From assembly GCF_008245045.1 (NCBI RefSeq), contig NZ_CP043428.1, positions 744,001-808,000 on the forward strand: a DNA stretch of 64,000 nt, written 5' to 3'. This stretch comes from Campylobacter volucris (GTDB taxonomy: Bacteria > Campylobacterota > Campylobacteria > Campylobacterales > Campylobacteraceae). Both the position numbers and the translations under genes were made by a program. Numbering within the stretch: position 1 is the stretch's first letter; each line of letters opens with the position of its first letter. The notes under the pieces are model-generated. The model was not told where the DNA came from and searched no databases. It saw only the letters and a list, made by a program, of their open reading frames with translations. This document shows positions 17,604 to 26,050 of the stretch, in pieces.

Positions 17604-18221
17604 ATGCAAATGACTCAAATTGTAGATAAGATAAAATTTTTACTGCAAAAAAATGGTTTAAACAACGCCAAAGATTCAGATGTAGCTAAAGCTTTAAAGA
17701 TTAATCCTGATACTTTTTATAGTATGAAATTTAGAAATTCTATTCCCTATAAACAAATACTTCAATTTTTACACGAAAAAAATATTAATATCAATGCCTT
17801 TTTTTATGATGATTTGATTGAAAATCCTACTAATTATAAAATTTTAAAATATTATGATGTAAATGCTTCCATGGGTGGTGGTGCTTTAAACGATAATGTC
17901 AGTTTTAGTGAAGTCATTATAGATGAAAAATTGAGTGATTATTTTGGCTCAAATGAATGTGATATCATCCCTTGTATAGGCGATAGTATGGAGCCTGAAA
18001 TAAAAGATGAATCTTTATGTTTAATAGATAAAAACAAAAGCTTTAAAGATGGAGGCGTTTTTGCAGTTAATACAAGAGATGGCTTATTAATAAAACAAAT
18101 TTTTAAAAGCAATAAAGGTGTTTATCTGCATTCTTTTAATTTAAGCTATGCTGATGTGCATTATCAAAATGGAGATTTTTTAATAGTGGGTAAAGTAGTA
18201 GGAACTATAAGTAGAATTTAA
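17604..18221 (+). CDS. S24-type (LexA/CI-like) transcriptional regulator
   Basis: A 205-residue regulator. The N-terminal about 70 residues look like a CI-type helix-turn-helix (DSDVAKALKINPDTFYSMKF). The C-terminal part is a peptidase S24 domain with the Ser-Lys dyad: Ser128 in IGDSMEPE and Lys164 in GLLIKQI. A YYDVNASMGGG element, typical of the family's hinge region, is near residue 84. Such proteins act as repressors, with or without self-cleavage. It is the closest upstream gene of the octaheme cytochrome and on the same strand, so local control of the respiratory module is plausible but inferred. Confidence 0.85.
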   Translation: MQMTQIVDKIKFLLQKNGLNNAKDSDVAKALKINPDTFYSMKFRNSIPYKQILQFLHEKNININAFFYDDLIENPTNYKILKYYDVNASMGGGALNDNVSFSEVIIDEKLSDYFGSNECDIIPCIGDSMEPEIKDESLCLIDKNKSFKDGGVFAVNTRDGLLIKQIFKSNKGVYLHSFNLSYADVHYQNGDFLIVGKVVGTISRI

Positions 18222-18326
18222 GTTTTATAGTTTATTTTTTCAAATAATAAATTTTATTAACTAAGTAAATAAAAAATTAACAAAATTAAATATTTAAGTT
18301 TATTTTTATACAAAAAAAGCCACAAT

Positions 18327-18376
18327 TATACTTTAAAAGTTAACAGAAATAAAATAAGAGTGTTTTTATCTGTTAA
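18327..18376 (+). promoter_or_regulatory. Promoter and dyad operator before mccA-like gene
   Basis: A -10-like TATACT lies at 18327-18332. Just downstream an inverted repeat TTAACAGA (18340-18347) / TCTGTTAA (18369-18376) with a 21-base spacer sits at and after the expected transcript start. Its position fits an operator, perhaps of the neighbouring S24 repressor. The rest of the 18222-18398 gap is AT-rich with no other signal seen. Confidence 0.5.
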
Positions 18377-18398
18377 TAAAAAGTATGAAAGGGAAGTT

Positions 18399-20333
18399 AT
18401 GAAACATAAACTAGCCAAATTTGCTACTTATACTTTTTTGGCCTTAAGTATAAGTTTTAGCACTCAAGTTTTTGCATCTTCAGAGCCTAGAACTCTTGAT
18501 GGCTATATAGAGCAAGAAGATCCTTTTATGGAGTATTTAAAGAAAAATCATCCTATTTTTAAATATGAAAAAGAAGGTCGTTTGGTGGGAAAATTCACCC
18601 CTAGTGATCGTACGCACAATTGGGACGAAGCTCAAGGTGGCCCAAATTTTGCTAAAAACTACGATTTAAACAAAACAGCAGTTACTTACCGCTTACCATA
18701 CGAATCTTTTTTAGATTTTCCAAATAAATTTGTAGGTCCTAAAAAATGTGGTGAGTGCCATCCAGCTCAATATGCTTCTTGGGAAAGATCTCGTCATGCA
18801 AAAACAGTGCGTTTTCCATACGAAATGGAAGAAGTTGGTGGTGCAGATGGTTTGAAAAAACCTATGTATAATTCCTTAGCTACTATACTACCTGATGGAA
18901 TTTATCCTGATGATGTTTATGCATTAATTGGTACCCCTAGAACAAAATACGGCTTTATAGACAAATGGCTAGTGCGTGGAACTTACCATGTAGAAGATGG
19001 AAATTTAAGTGATCTTAGTGGTAAATTAACAGCTGGTGGAAACCAATTTTCAAGACTTTGGAGTGAAAATTTAACTCCTGATATGGCTAAGAAAATCGCT
19101 GAATTTGCTCCTGGTTTCCCGACAAAAATGGAGGATTTTGGAGGCAATGGTTCTCAAGTTTGGGGAACAAATTCTTATGCAGCAAGTTATAAAGAAAAGG
19201 CTATTTTTCAACCTGCAACAGCATATTGCGAAACCTGTCATACTTTTAAATTTGATTTTAAAACTAAAGATGAATTTTATAAAGCCTTAGGAAATCCTAA
19301 AGAACTTCAAAAACATACTATTTCAAAAGGTATAACTTGTGAAGAATGCCATGGGGCTGGTGCTCACCTTTATGGTGCAAGAGGTGCAGGTATGCCATCA
19401 AATTGCGAAAGATGTCATCAAAGATTTTCATACAATGAAACAGATGCTAAATTAAACCCTAGAAAACCTTTTAATGCTTATTTTAAATCAAGCTGTCCAT
19501 CTTGTGGAAGCGAAGGTGCTCAAATGTACTCATCTGCTCATTATGATAAAGGAATGAGATGTAATACTTGTCATGATCCACATGAAGTAACCTTTAATGA
19601 TTGGAAAAGCGGTTACACTAAAACAAAACTCAAAAAAACTTGTAAAGATTGCCATGAAACACAAGCAAGCTTTTTCAAAAAAGGTGGAATTCACGCAAAA
19701 GATAATTGTACAGCATGTCATATGCCAAATATGATGAGTTGTGAAAATTTTGCTGCAGTTCAAAATCCTGATAAAGGTGGATTTGATAATGTTAGAGCTT
19801 CTCACATATGGAATATAAAAGTAGATAAAACTACAAAAACACTCAATCCACCTGAAGGTAAAGAAAGATCTCCAAAAGTTAGTGGATGGACCATAGCAAG
19901 AGATGATGAAGGTAAATTTTTCCTTGATTTGATGTGGAGTTGTGGTAGAACTAGTTTTAGTGATATCAATTTAATGGGACCTGGTGCTAGTGGTTGTCAT
20001 AGTGCTGTTCAATCAACCTTACCTGAAAAACTTCATTTTACAAATCAAGAAATGATTTATGAAAAAGTTATGCAGTGGCAAAATCCTGTAAAAGAAGGGT
20101 ATGAAAAAATTAGACAAGGTATTGCAAATATAGATAAAACTTTTGCTGAAAAAACAAAACTTTCAGTAGAACAAAAATCAAAAATTTTAAATCTTACTAA
20201 TCAAGCTCAAGCTATAGCTGATAGATTAGAAAAAGATGGATCTTGGGGTGTTCATGGACCTGCTTATTCTAAGAAAATCGTAGAAGAAGCTTTAATTTAT
20301 ATCCAAGAAGCACAAAACATCCTCAACAAATAA
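18399..20333 (+). CDS. mccA: Octaheme cytochrome c, MccA/SirA-like sulfite reductase
   Basis: A 644-residue periplasmic cytochrome c. The ATG at 18399 is chosen over an ATG 13 codons earlier because it has AAAGGGAAG before it and opens a clean signal peptide (MKHKLAKF...TQVFAS). Seven CxxCH haem sites begin at residues 117, 277, 314, 336, 388, 415 and 437. The eighth is a stretched CX17CH site (Cys515, Cys533, His534) in SCGRTSFSDI...GASGCH. This matches the MccA/SirA family, whose last haem uses CX15CH or a similar long motif and needs a dedicated CcsA1-type lyase. Extra Cys (366, 369, 448) could serve as the Cu ligands known for MccA. Predicted to reduce sulfite to sulfide. Substrate identity is inference. 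Confidence 0.85.
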   Translation: MKHKLAKFATYTFLALSISFSTQVFASSEPRTLDGYIEQEDPFMEYLKKNHPIFKYEKEGRLVGKFTPSDRTHNWDEAQGGPNFAKNYDLNKTAVTYRLPYESFLDFPNKFVGPKKCGECHPAQYASWERSRHAKTVRFPYEMEEVGGADGLKKPMYNSLATILPDGIYPDDVYALIGTPRTKYGFIDKWLVRGTYHVEDGNLSDLSGKLTAGGNQFSRLWSENLTPDMAKKIAEFAPGFPTKMEDFGGNGSQVWGTNSYAASYKEKAIFQPATAYCETCHTFKFDFKTKDEFYKALGNPKELQKHTISKGITCEECHGAGAHLYGARGAGMPSNCERCHQRFSYNETDAKLNPRKPFNAYFKSSCPSCGSEGAQMYSSAHYDKGMRCNTCHDPHEVTFNDWKSGYTKTKLKKTCKDCHETQASFFKKGGIHAKDNCTACHMPNMMSCENFAAVQNPDKGGFDNVRASHIWNIKVDKTTKTLNPPEGKERSPKVSGWTIARDDEGKFFLDLMWSCGRTSFSDINLMGPGASGCHSAVQSTLPEKLHFTNQEMIYEKVMQWQNPVKEGYEKIRQGIANIDKTFAEKTKLSVEQKSKILNLTNQAQAIADRLEKDGSWGVHGPAYSKKIVEEALIYIQEAQNILNK

Positions 20334-20336
20334 AAA

Positions 20337-20358
20337 TAAGGAAGATTTTTCTTCCTTA
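20337..20358 (+). terminator. Hairpin between octaheme cytochrome and cytochrome b fusion
   Basis: A 9-bp stem (20337-20345 / 20350-20358) with a TTTT loop, AAGGAAGA over TCTTCCTT. No T-run follows, and the next gene starts 17 bases on, so it is more likely an mRNA-stabilising or partial-termination element that raises the level of the first gene over the rest. Confidence 0.5.
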
Positions 20359-20374
20359 TAATTAAGGAGTACCC

Positions 20375-22441
20375 TTGAAAAAAATAATCTCTAAAATTTT
20401 AATTATCTTTTTTACTATCTTCACACCTTTAGAATTTGCATTTGCAGAAGCTAATGGAGAAATTGGCTCTATAGAAGGTGTAAAAACAATCAGTTTAGCA
20501 CAAGCTCAAAAAATGCTTGATCAAAACAATACTTATTTTTTTGACATCAATTCAGAACAAGATAGACAAAACAATGGATATTTACCCAATTCCATATCTA
20601 CTTATGTAGAAAATTGGGAAAGTTTGCTACCTGATGATAAAAATGCTAATTTGGTTTTTTATGGATTAAATCGTTTTAGATTTGAAGCATCTCAAGCTGC
20701 TGCTGTTGCAATGGAATTAGGCTATAAAAATTCTTTTGTAATGCTTGATGGTATAGAAGCTTGGGTTACTTCTGGCAGAAAGGTTGAAAAAATTGATACT
20801 ATCAAATGGGAACAAGCTAAAGATATCATAGAATTTAAAGATACCATACATTCAAGATTTAATTTTAGCAAAACCCCATCTTGTCGTGATTGTCATGCCC
20901 AACAAGGAAAAGGTATAAGAGTTGATATCGCAGCAAGTAAGAATTTAATCAATCAACAATGTGCAACTTGTCACACAAAAGCAGACCAAGCCTTACAAAA
21001 AAGTGCCCATGGAATAGAACATTTTACTCCTATTCAAAACAATGAAAAGAAAAAAGAAAAACCATCATGTGCAACTTGTCATTCTATACATGTTACACCA
21101 AAACATTCTGGAATTTTTTCTCAAAAACAACTAGTAGATCAAAAATGCTCAGAGTGTCATAAGCAAAAAACACATAGTTTTTATATGACTTTTCATGGAA
21201 AAGGTATGTTTTTAAGTACTCCAGGTCAAACTCCAAGTGTTGCTACTTGCTCTGATTGTCATGGAAAGCATAATATTTTAAAATCCACAGATAGAAACTC
21301 CACTCTTTCACCTATCAATCGTATAGACACATGTAAATCATGCCACCCAAATGCAAACGAAAATTTTGTAAATTGGATGGCACATGCTGATCATACTGAT
21401 TCTAAAAACTATCCAGGATTACATGGAGCTTATATCTTTATGACTATTTTGGTAATTAGTGTGTTTGTATTCTTTGGAGCTCACAGCATACTTTGGTGCA
21501 TAAGACTTATAGCTATGAGAATTAAATATCCTAAAGAATGGAAAGCAGCTCAAAAAGCAGCTCATGAAGATAAAGTCAAAATAAGAAGATTTAGCACTTT
21601 ACATAAAATTCAACACTTTTTCATGGCTTCAAGCTTTTTAGGTCTTGCATTTTCAGGATTACCACAAAAATTTTATGATGCACCATGGGCAAAACCTATG
21701 ATTGATCTAATGGGTGGAGATATAGTTGATGCAGCTACAATTCATCATATATCAGCCATTGTGATGTTTGCGGTATTTTTCTCACATATTGGAGAAATTA
21801 TCATAGTAAATTGGAAACGCCGTGATCTTGCAAGAGATCCAAAAACTGGAAAAATTAGCTTTAAAAATGTTTTAAAAGCGACTTTTGGACCTGATTCTTT
21901 AATGCCAAATTTACAAGATTTAAAAGATATGAAAGCTCATTTTAAATGGTTCTTTGGTATGGGTCCAAGACCTCAATTTGATCGCTGGACATATTGGGAA
22001 AAATTTGACTATTTAGCAGTATTTTGGGGTATGTTCATCATAGGAATTTCAGGACTTATTTTGTGGTTCCCTACATTCTTTGGCAAATTCTTACCAGGCG
22101 AAGCTATCAATCTAGCTACCCTACTTCACTCTGATGAAGCTTTACTTGCTACAGGATTTATATTTGCTATACACTTTTTCAACACTCACTTTAGAGCAGA
22201 TAGATTCCCTATGGATATGGTAATTTTCTCAGGTAGTATCAGTGAAGAAGAAATAAAACAAGAAAGAAATGCATGGTATCAACGCTTAAAAGAAAGTGGA
22301 AAACTAAGCAAATTATATGAAACAAAAAGTTCTTTTGGGTTATACAAATGGCTTGCTAAATTTGTTGGTTTTGCTATGCTAATTACAGGTTTAGTTTTCT
22401 TATTTTTGATGCTTTATACTTTCTTTGATACTATATTATAA
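20375..22441 (+). CDS. Rhodanese-like / hexahaem cytochrome c / cytochrome b fusion, probable quinol dehydrogenase
   Basis: A 688-residue protein with a TTG start (20375) after AAGGAG. Order: signal peptide (1-24); rhodanese-like domain (about 33-137) in which the catalytic Cys is missing (the loop reads LVFYGLNRFRFEAS); six CxxCH haem sites at residues 170, 196, 232, 258, 292 and 320; then from about 350 a membrane cytochrome b561-like domain with five or so helices and conserved His (HKIQHFF, ATIHHISA, HSDEAL, FAIHFFNTHFR). It should take electrons from menaquinol and pass them through the c haems to the octaheme reductase. It stands where other mcc/sir clusters have separate MccC/MccD-type subunits. 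The rhodanese part may bind a sulfur species without turning it over. Confidence 0.82.
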   Translation: MKKIISKILIIFFTIFTPLEFAFAEANGEIGSIEGVKTISLAQAQKMLDQNNTYFFDINSEQDRQNNGYLPNSISTYVENWESLLPDDKNANLVFYGLNRFRFEASQAAAVAMELGYKNSFVMLDGIEAWVTSGRKVEKIDTIKWEQAKDIIEFKDTIHSRFNFSKTPSCRDCHAQQGKGIRVDIAASKNLINQQCATCHTKADQALQKSAHGIEHFTPIQNNEKKKEKPSCATCHSIHVTPKHSGIFSQKQLVDQKCSECHKQKTHSFYMTFHGKGMFLSTPGQTPSVATCSDCHGKHNILKSTDRNSTLSPINRIDTCKSCHPNANENFVNWMAHADHTDSKNYPGLHGAYIFMTILVISVFVFFGAHSILWCIRLIAMRIKYPKEWKAAQKAAHEDKVKIRRFSTLHKIQHFFMASSFLGLAFSGLPQKFYDAPWAKPMIDLMGGDIVDAATIHHISAIVMFAVFFSHIGEIIIVNWKRRDLARDPKTGKISFKNVLKATFGPDSLMPNLQDLKDMKAHFKWFFGMGPRPQFDRWTYWEKFDYLAVFWGMFIIGISGLILWFPTFFGKFLPGEAINLATLLHSDEALLATGFIFAIHFFNTHFRADRFPMDMVIFSGSISEEEIKQERNAWYQRLKESGKLSKLYETKSSFGLYKWLAKFVGFAMLITGLVFLFLMLYTFFDTIL

Positions 22442-22448
22442 TCTTTAA

Positions 22449-22481
22449 TAACCTTATTTGTTATAATGACAAATAAGGTTA
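22449..22481. promoter_or_regulatory. 13-bp dyad with a -10-like loop
   Basis: Inverted repeat TAACCTTATTTGT / ACAAATAAGGTTA (22449-22461 and 22469-22481) with a 7-base loop that itself reads TATAAT(G). It may be a terminator hairpin for the first two genes or an operator around a secondary promoter for the downstream pair. Confidence 0.45.
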
Positions 22482-22504
22482 ATTTACAATTTTAAAGGTT
22501 TAAA

Positions 22505-23101
22505 ATGTTTAAAAAATTTTTAAATTTAAGCATTATTAGTGCATTTTTTATAGCTTGCTCGGATAATAAAATTGATTCTAATTTAATTTCTAATGGCACA
22601 AATTATTCTCAAGATAGTATTAAAAAAGCAAACAATTTAGACAAAAAATCTTACGAAGAAATAGCTCATTTATTCAAAGACAATACAGATATTAAAAGCG
22701 ATAAAAAAAATATTTTACTTATATTTAGTGCAAACAACTGCATTTATTGTGATAAATTAAAAGAAGAAATTTTAAAAGATAAAAACTTACAAAAGCAAAT
22801 TAAAGATGATTATTCTTCTTATTATATTAATATAAGTTATAAAAAAATTCACACCTTTACTAAAAATCATACAAGCGATTTAAGCACTTCAGAATTAGCA
22901 AATTTATACAATATCAATGCAACGCCTACCATAGTAATTTTAAATCAAAAAAGCCAAACTTTATTAAATTATCCTGGATTTATCAGTGCTAAAAGATTAG
23001 CTGCTACAATGGATTTTCTAAACAAAGCTGAAAATCAAAATTTAAACGAAGCAGAGCTTGGAAAAAAATTACTGCATTTTTACAAAGATAATAAAATTTA
23101 A
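22505..23101 (+). CDS. Thioredoxin-like lipoprotein (periplasmic)
   Basis: A 198-residue protein with a lipoprotein signal (FFIAC, lipid Cys18) and a thioredoxin-like fold carrying CIYC at residues 79-82 (SANNCIYCDKLKEEIL) and the cis-Pro loop NATPTIVIL. It resembles SoxW/thioredoxin-fold proteins that reduce Cys pairs in the periplasm. Placed between the cytochromes and the haem lyase, it most likely keeps the apocytochrome Cys reduced before haem attachment. Its stop overlaps the region of the next gene's start. The role is inferred from position. Confidence 0.82.
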   Translation: MFKKFLNLSIISAFFIACSDNKIDSNLISNGTNYSQDSIKKANNLDKKSYEEIAHLFKDNTDIKSDKKNILLIFSANNCIYCDKLKEEILKDKNLQKQIKDDYSSYYINISYKKIHTFTKNHTSDLSTSELANLYNINATPTIVILNQKSQTLLNYPGFISAKRLAATMDFLNKAENQNLNEAELGKKLLHFYKDNKI

Positions 23102-23111
23102 GGACATCATT

Positions 23112-25820
23112 TTGCAGCGTATTGTTAAGTATTTTTTTTCTTTTCAAACTAGCTTTATTTTAATGTCTATATATGCATTACTTTGTGCAATTGCAACATT
23201 TATAGAAAATGATTTTGGAACACCTGCTGCAAAAGCTATTGTGTATAATAATATTTATTTTAATGTCTTGCATTTACTCTTAGGTTTAAATTTAATCGGA
23301 GTAATAATTTATGCAAAATTGATACAAAAGAAAAAATATGCTGCTTTGATTTTACACTTTTCTTTTATAATTATTTTAATTGGAGCTGCTCTTACTAGGT
23401 ATTTTGGTATAGAAGGTGGTATGCACATTCGAGAAGGTGAGAGCTCAAATATCATAGTTACAAGAGAAGAATTTATAAAAATCACGCATTTAGATACAAA
23501 TACAAGTTTTGAATTTATGATTAATTTTACCCCTTTAACGACAAATCATTTTACAAAATCAAGCACTTTAAATGACAACACACTTGCTATAAATTCTAAA
23601 TCATACACGCCTGCTAATGAATTTAATCTTGCAAATTTAAAATTAGAAATATCTTATAAAAATGAAAACAAAACTATCACTCTAGAGCCAAATTTTACCA
23701 ACAAAGAAATTCATACTTTTGAAATAGCTAATGAGAAATTTAACATCAATTGGGGACCTAAAGAAATACAACTTCCTTTTAAAATTATATTAGAAGATTT
23801 TATATTAGAGCGATATTTAGGCTCTATGAGTCCTTCTTCTTACCTTTCTAAAATAAAAATCATAGATCCTATGAACAATACTGAGTTTTCTTATGATATT
23901 TTTATGAATAATGTTCTTGATTATGGTGGATATAGATTTTTTCAAAGTTCATATGATCAAGATGAGCAAGGCACTATACTTTCTGTAAATAAAGACATAG
24001 GAAAAATTCCAACTTACATAGGATATGCTTTACTTATAGTAGGATTTATATGGATTTTATTTGATAAAAATTCTAGGTTTTACAAGCTCACTCAATACCT
24101 AAAAAAAGAACACTCCCTAGCTTTACTTTTTCTGTTATTACTAAATTTACAAACCCCATCTTTTGCACAAGAGAATGAAAACGATATTTTAAATTTAATC
24201 TCAAAATTACAACAAAATACTCATGAACATTCTTTACAATTTGGCTCTCTTTTAGTGCAAGATTTTAACGGAAGAATCAAACCAATAGATACTTTAGCTA
24301 TGGAATTTATACACAAAATCACTCAAAAAGATAACTTTTTAAATTTAAATCATAATCAACTTTTTTTAGCAATGATGATTTATCCTAAAGAATTTAGACA
24401 AATTAAAATGTTTCCTATAAAAACTAAAGAGCTAAAAAAAATTATCGGAGTAAATATCGATGAAAAACACATCGCTTTTGATGATATTTTTGATAATAAT
24501 ACTTACAAATTAACCAATTATGTTCAAGAAGCTAGCAGAAAAAAACCTTCACTAAGAAATCAGCTTGATAAAGATATTCTAGCACTTGATGAAAAAATCA
24601 ATCATGCTTATTATATTTACACAGGTCAGGCTTTGACTATATTTCCTGATATGTATGAGCAAAGTTTAAAATGGTTTTCTCCTGCACAAATTTTACCTTT
24701 TGCAAAAGAAGATATTAATCGTATCCAAATGCTTTTGGTAAATTATTTTTTAGCTACAAAAGAAGCTATTGAAACTAATGAGTGGCTTAGTGCAAATGAA
24801 AATTTACAAGCTATAAAAGATTTTCAAATTCATTATGGAAGCAAAGTTTTGCCTGAAAAAAATCGTATAAAATTTGAAATTTTACTCAATCATTATAATA
24901 TTTTTGACAATCTTACTTATGTCTATCTAGGATTTTCTCTTATTTTATTTATCATTAGTTTTTATACTATGTTAAAAAATACTCGTTTGAAAACTTTTAT
25001 ATATAATTTATTTTATTTTACACTCATAGCTTTTGCTATTGTGCATTCTATCGCTCTTTTAATGCGTTGGTATATAGGAGATCATGCTCCATGGAGCAAT
25101 GCATATGAGAGCATGATTTATATAGCTTGGGCTTGTGTTGTAAGCGCTATTGTATTTTTTAAAAATTCACCATTTGCACTAAGTGCTGCTAGTTTTTTAG
25201 CAGGAATTACGCTTTTTGTAGCTCATCTTGGTTTTATGGATCCACAAATTGGAAATTTAATACCTGTTTTAAAATCATATTGGCTTAATATTCATGTATC
25301 TATCATCACTGCTAGTTATGCTTTTTTAGCTTTATGTTTTATGCTTGGATTGTTAAATCTTGTGCTTTTTACATTAAGATCTAAAAATTTAAACATAGAT
25401 TTAAACATTATCAAACTACATTGTATTAATGAAATAGCTATGATTTTAGGCTTAGCTATGCTAACTATTGGTAATTTTTTGGGTGGAGTTTGGGCAAATG
25501 AAAGCTGGGGAAGATACTGGGGATGGGATTCAAAAGAAACTTGGGCTTTAATTTGCATTATTATTTATGCTATGGTGATTCATTTAAGATTTTTATTTAA
25601 GAAAAATTTCATTTATATATTTTCATGTGCTAGTGTGATTGCTTTTTATTCTATATTGATGACTTATTTTGGGGTGAATTTTTATCTTTCTGGGTTGCAT
25701 TCTTATGCTAATGGAGATCCTGTGGATATACCTGTATTTTTATATATTTTAGTTGGCATAAATATTATTTTGATAATAAGTGCAAGTTTTAAAAGAAATT
25801 TAAATCTGCCTAGCTTTTAA
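23112..25820 (+). CDS. CcsBA-type cytochrome c haem lyase (CcsA1-like)
   Basis: A fused system II haem lyase of about 902 residues. The N-terminal half is ResB/CcsB-like (membrane helices from residue 10, large periplasmic part with YRFFQSSYDQD). The C-terminal half is CcsA-like, with the haem-handling tryptophan-rich WGWDSKETW near residue 803 and flanking His-bearing helices. I choose the TTG at 23112, which has AAGGA at 23100-23104 and starts LQRIVKYFF; an ATG at 23058 would overlap the previous gene by 44 bases. Being next to a cytochrome with a CX17CH site, it is likely the dedicated lyase for that site, as CcsA1 is for MccA in Wolinella. Confidence 0.88.
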   Translation: MQRIVKYFFSFQTSFILMSIYALLCAIATFIENDFGTPAAKAIVYNNIYFNVLHLLLGLNLIGVIIYAKLIQKKKYAALILHFSFIIILIGAALTRYFGIEGGMHIREGESSNIIVTREEFIKITHLDTNTSFEFMINFTPLTTNHFTKSSTLNDNTLAINSKSYTPANEFNLANLKLEISYKNENKTITLEPNFTNKEIHTFEIANEKFNINWGPKEIQLPFKIILEDFILERYLGSMSPSSYLSKIKIIDPMNNTEFSYDIFMNNVLDYGGYRFFQSSYDQDEQGTILSVNKDIGKIPTYIGYALLIVGFIWILFDKNSRFYKLTQYLKKEHSLALLFLLLLNLQTPSFAQENENDILNLISKLQQNTHEHSLQFGSLLVQDFNGRIKPIDTLAMEFIHKITQKDNFLNLNHNQLFLAMMIYPKEFRQIKMFPIKTKELKKIIGVNIDEKHIAFDDIFDNNTYKLTNYVQEASRKKPSLRNQLDKDILALDEKINHAYYIYTGQALTIFPDMYEQSLKWFSPAQILPFAKEDINRIQMLLVNYFLATKEAIETNEWLSANENLQAIKDFQIHYGSKVLPEKNRIKFEILLNHYNIFDNLTYVYLGFSLILFIISFYTMLKNTRLKTFIYNLFYFTLIAFAIVHSIALLMRWYIGDHAPWSNAYESMIYIAWACVVSAIVFFKNSPFALSAASFLAGITLFVAHLGFMDPQIGNLIPVLKSYWLNIHVSIITASYAFLALCFMLGLLNLVLFTLRSKNLNIDLNIIKLHCINEIAMILGLAMLTIGNFLGGVWANESWGRYWGWDSKETWALICIIIYAMVIHLRFLFKKNFIYIFSCASVIAFYSILMTYFGVNFYLSGLHSYANGDPVDIPVFLYILVGINIILIISASFKRNLNLPSF

Positions 25821-25828
25821 AAAAGCTA
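25811..25828. terminator. Bidirectional terminator
   Basis: A perfect palindrome TAGCTTTT AA AAAAGCTA overlapping the stop codons of both converging genes (25818-25820 and 25826-25828), with T-runs on either side. Confidence 0.75.
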
Positions 25829-26050
25829 AGCTTTAGTTTTTTCTATTTCTTGTAAAGCTAAAATTAATTCTTTTAAATTTTCATAAGGGATATGAACTTT
25901 CCAATCTACCCCACTTTCTTTTTTTAGAGCAATTGCTATACTCAAAACATCTTCACTACCTACTCCATAAGGATTAGAAAGATTACAAATACTTATTTCT
26001 CCACTTTTACTCCCATGTAGTTCGATAGTTTTTAATACTTTCTTACTCAT
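25826..26050 (-). CDS. Small conserved protein of unknown function
   Basis: A 74-residue protein, likely soluble, that I cannot assign. It ends the ilvI-ilvH-lpxD series and overlaps lpxD by 8 bases, so it is translated with it. It contains [23 protein letters not shown] and a C-terminal amphipathic helix. The coding frame, overlap and ending at a terminator argue that it is real. Confidence 0.7.
   Translation of the reverse strand: MSKKVLKTIELHGSKSGEISICNLSNPYGVGSEDVLSIAIALKKESGVDWKVHIPYENLKELILALQEIEKTKA

Noticed and set aside
18399-20333. Nitrite reductase NrfA or hydroxylamine oxidoreductase as the identity of the octaheme protein
   Set aside because: NrfA has five haems with a CxxCK site, which is absent; HAO-like proteins lack the long CX17CH site with a dedicated CcsBA next door, which fits MccA/SirA better.
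20375-20800. Active sulfurtransferase function of the rhodanese-like domain
   Set aside because: The catalytic Cys of the active-site loop is missing, so turnover by the usual mechanism is not expected.
23058-23111. ATG at 23058 as the start of the haem lyase
   Set aside because: It overlaps the previous gene by 44 bases and has no ribosome site, while the TTG at 23112 has AAGGA at a good distance and begins directly at the first membrane region.
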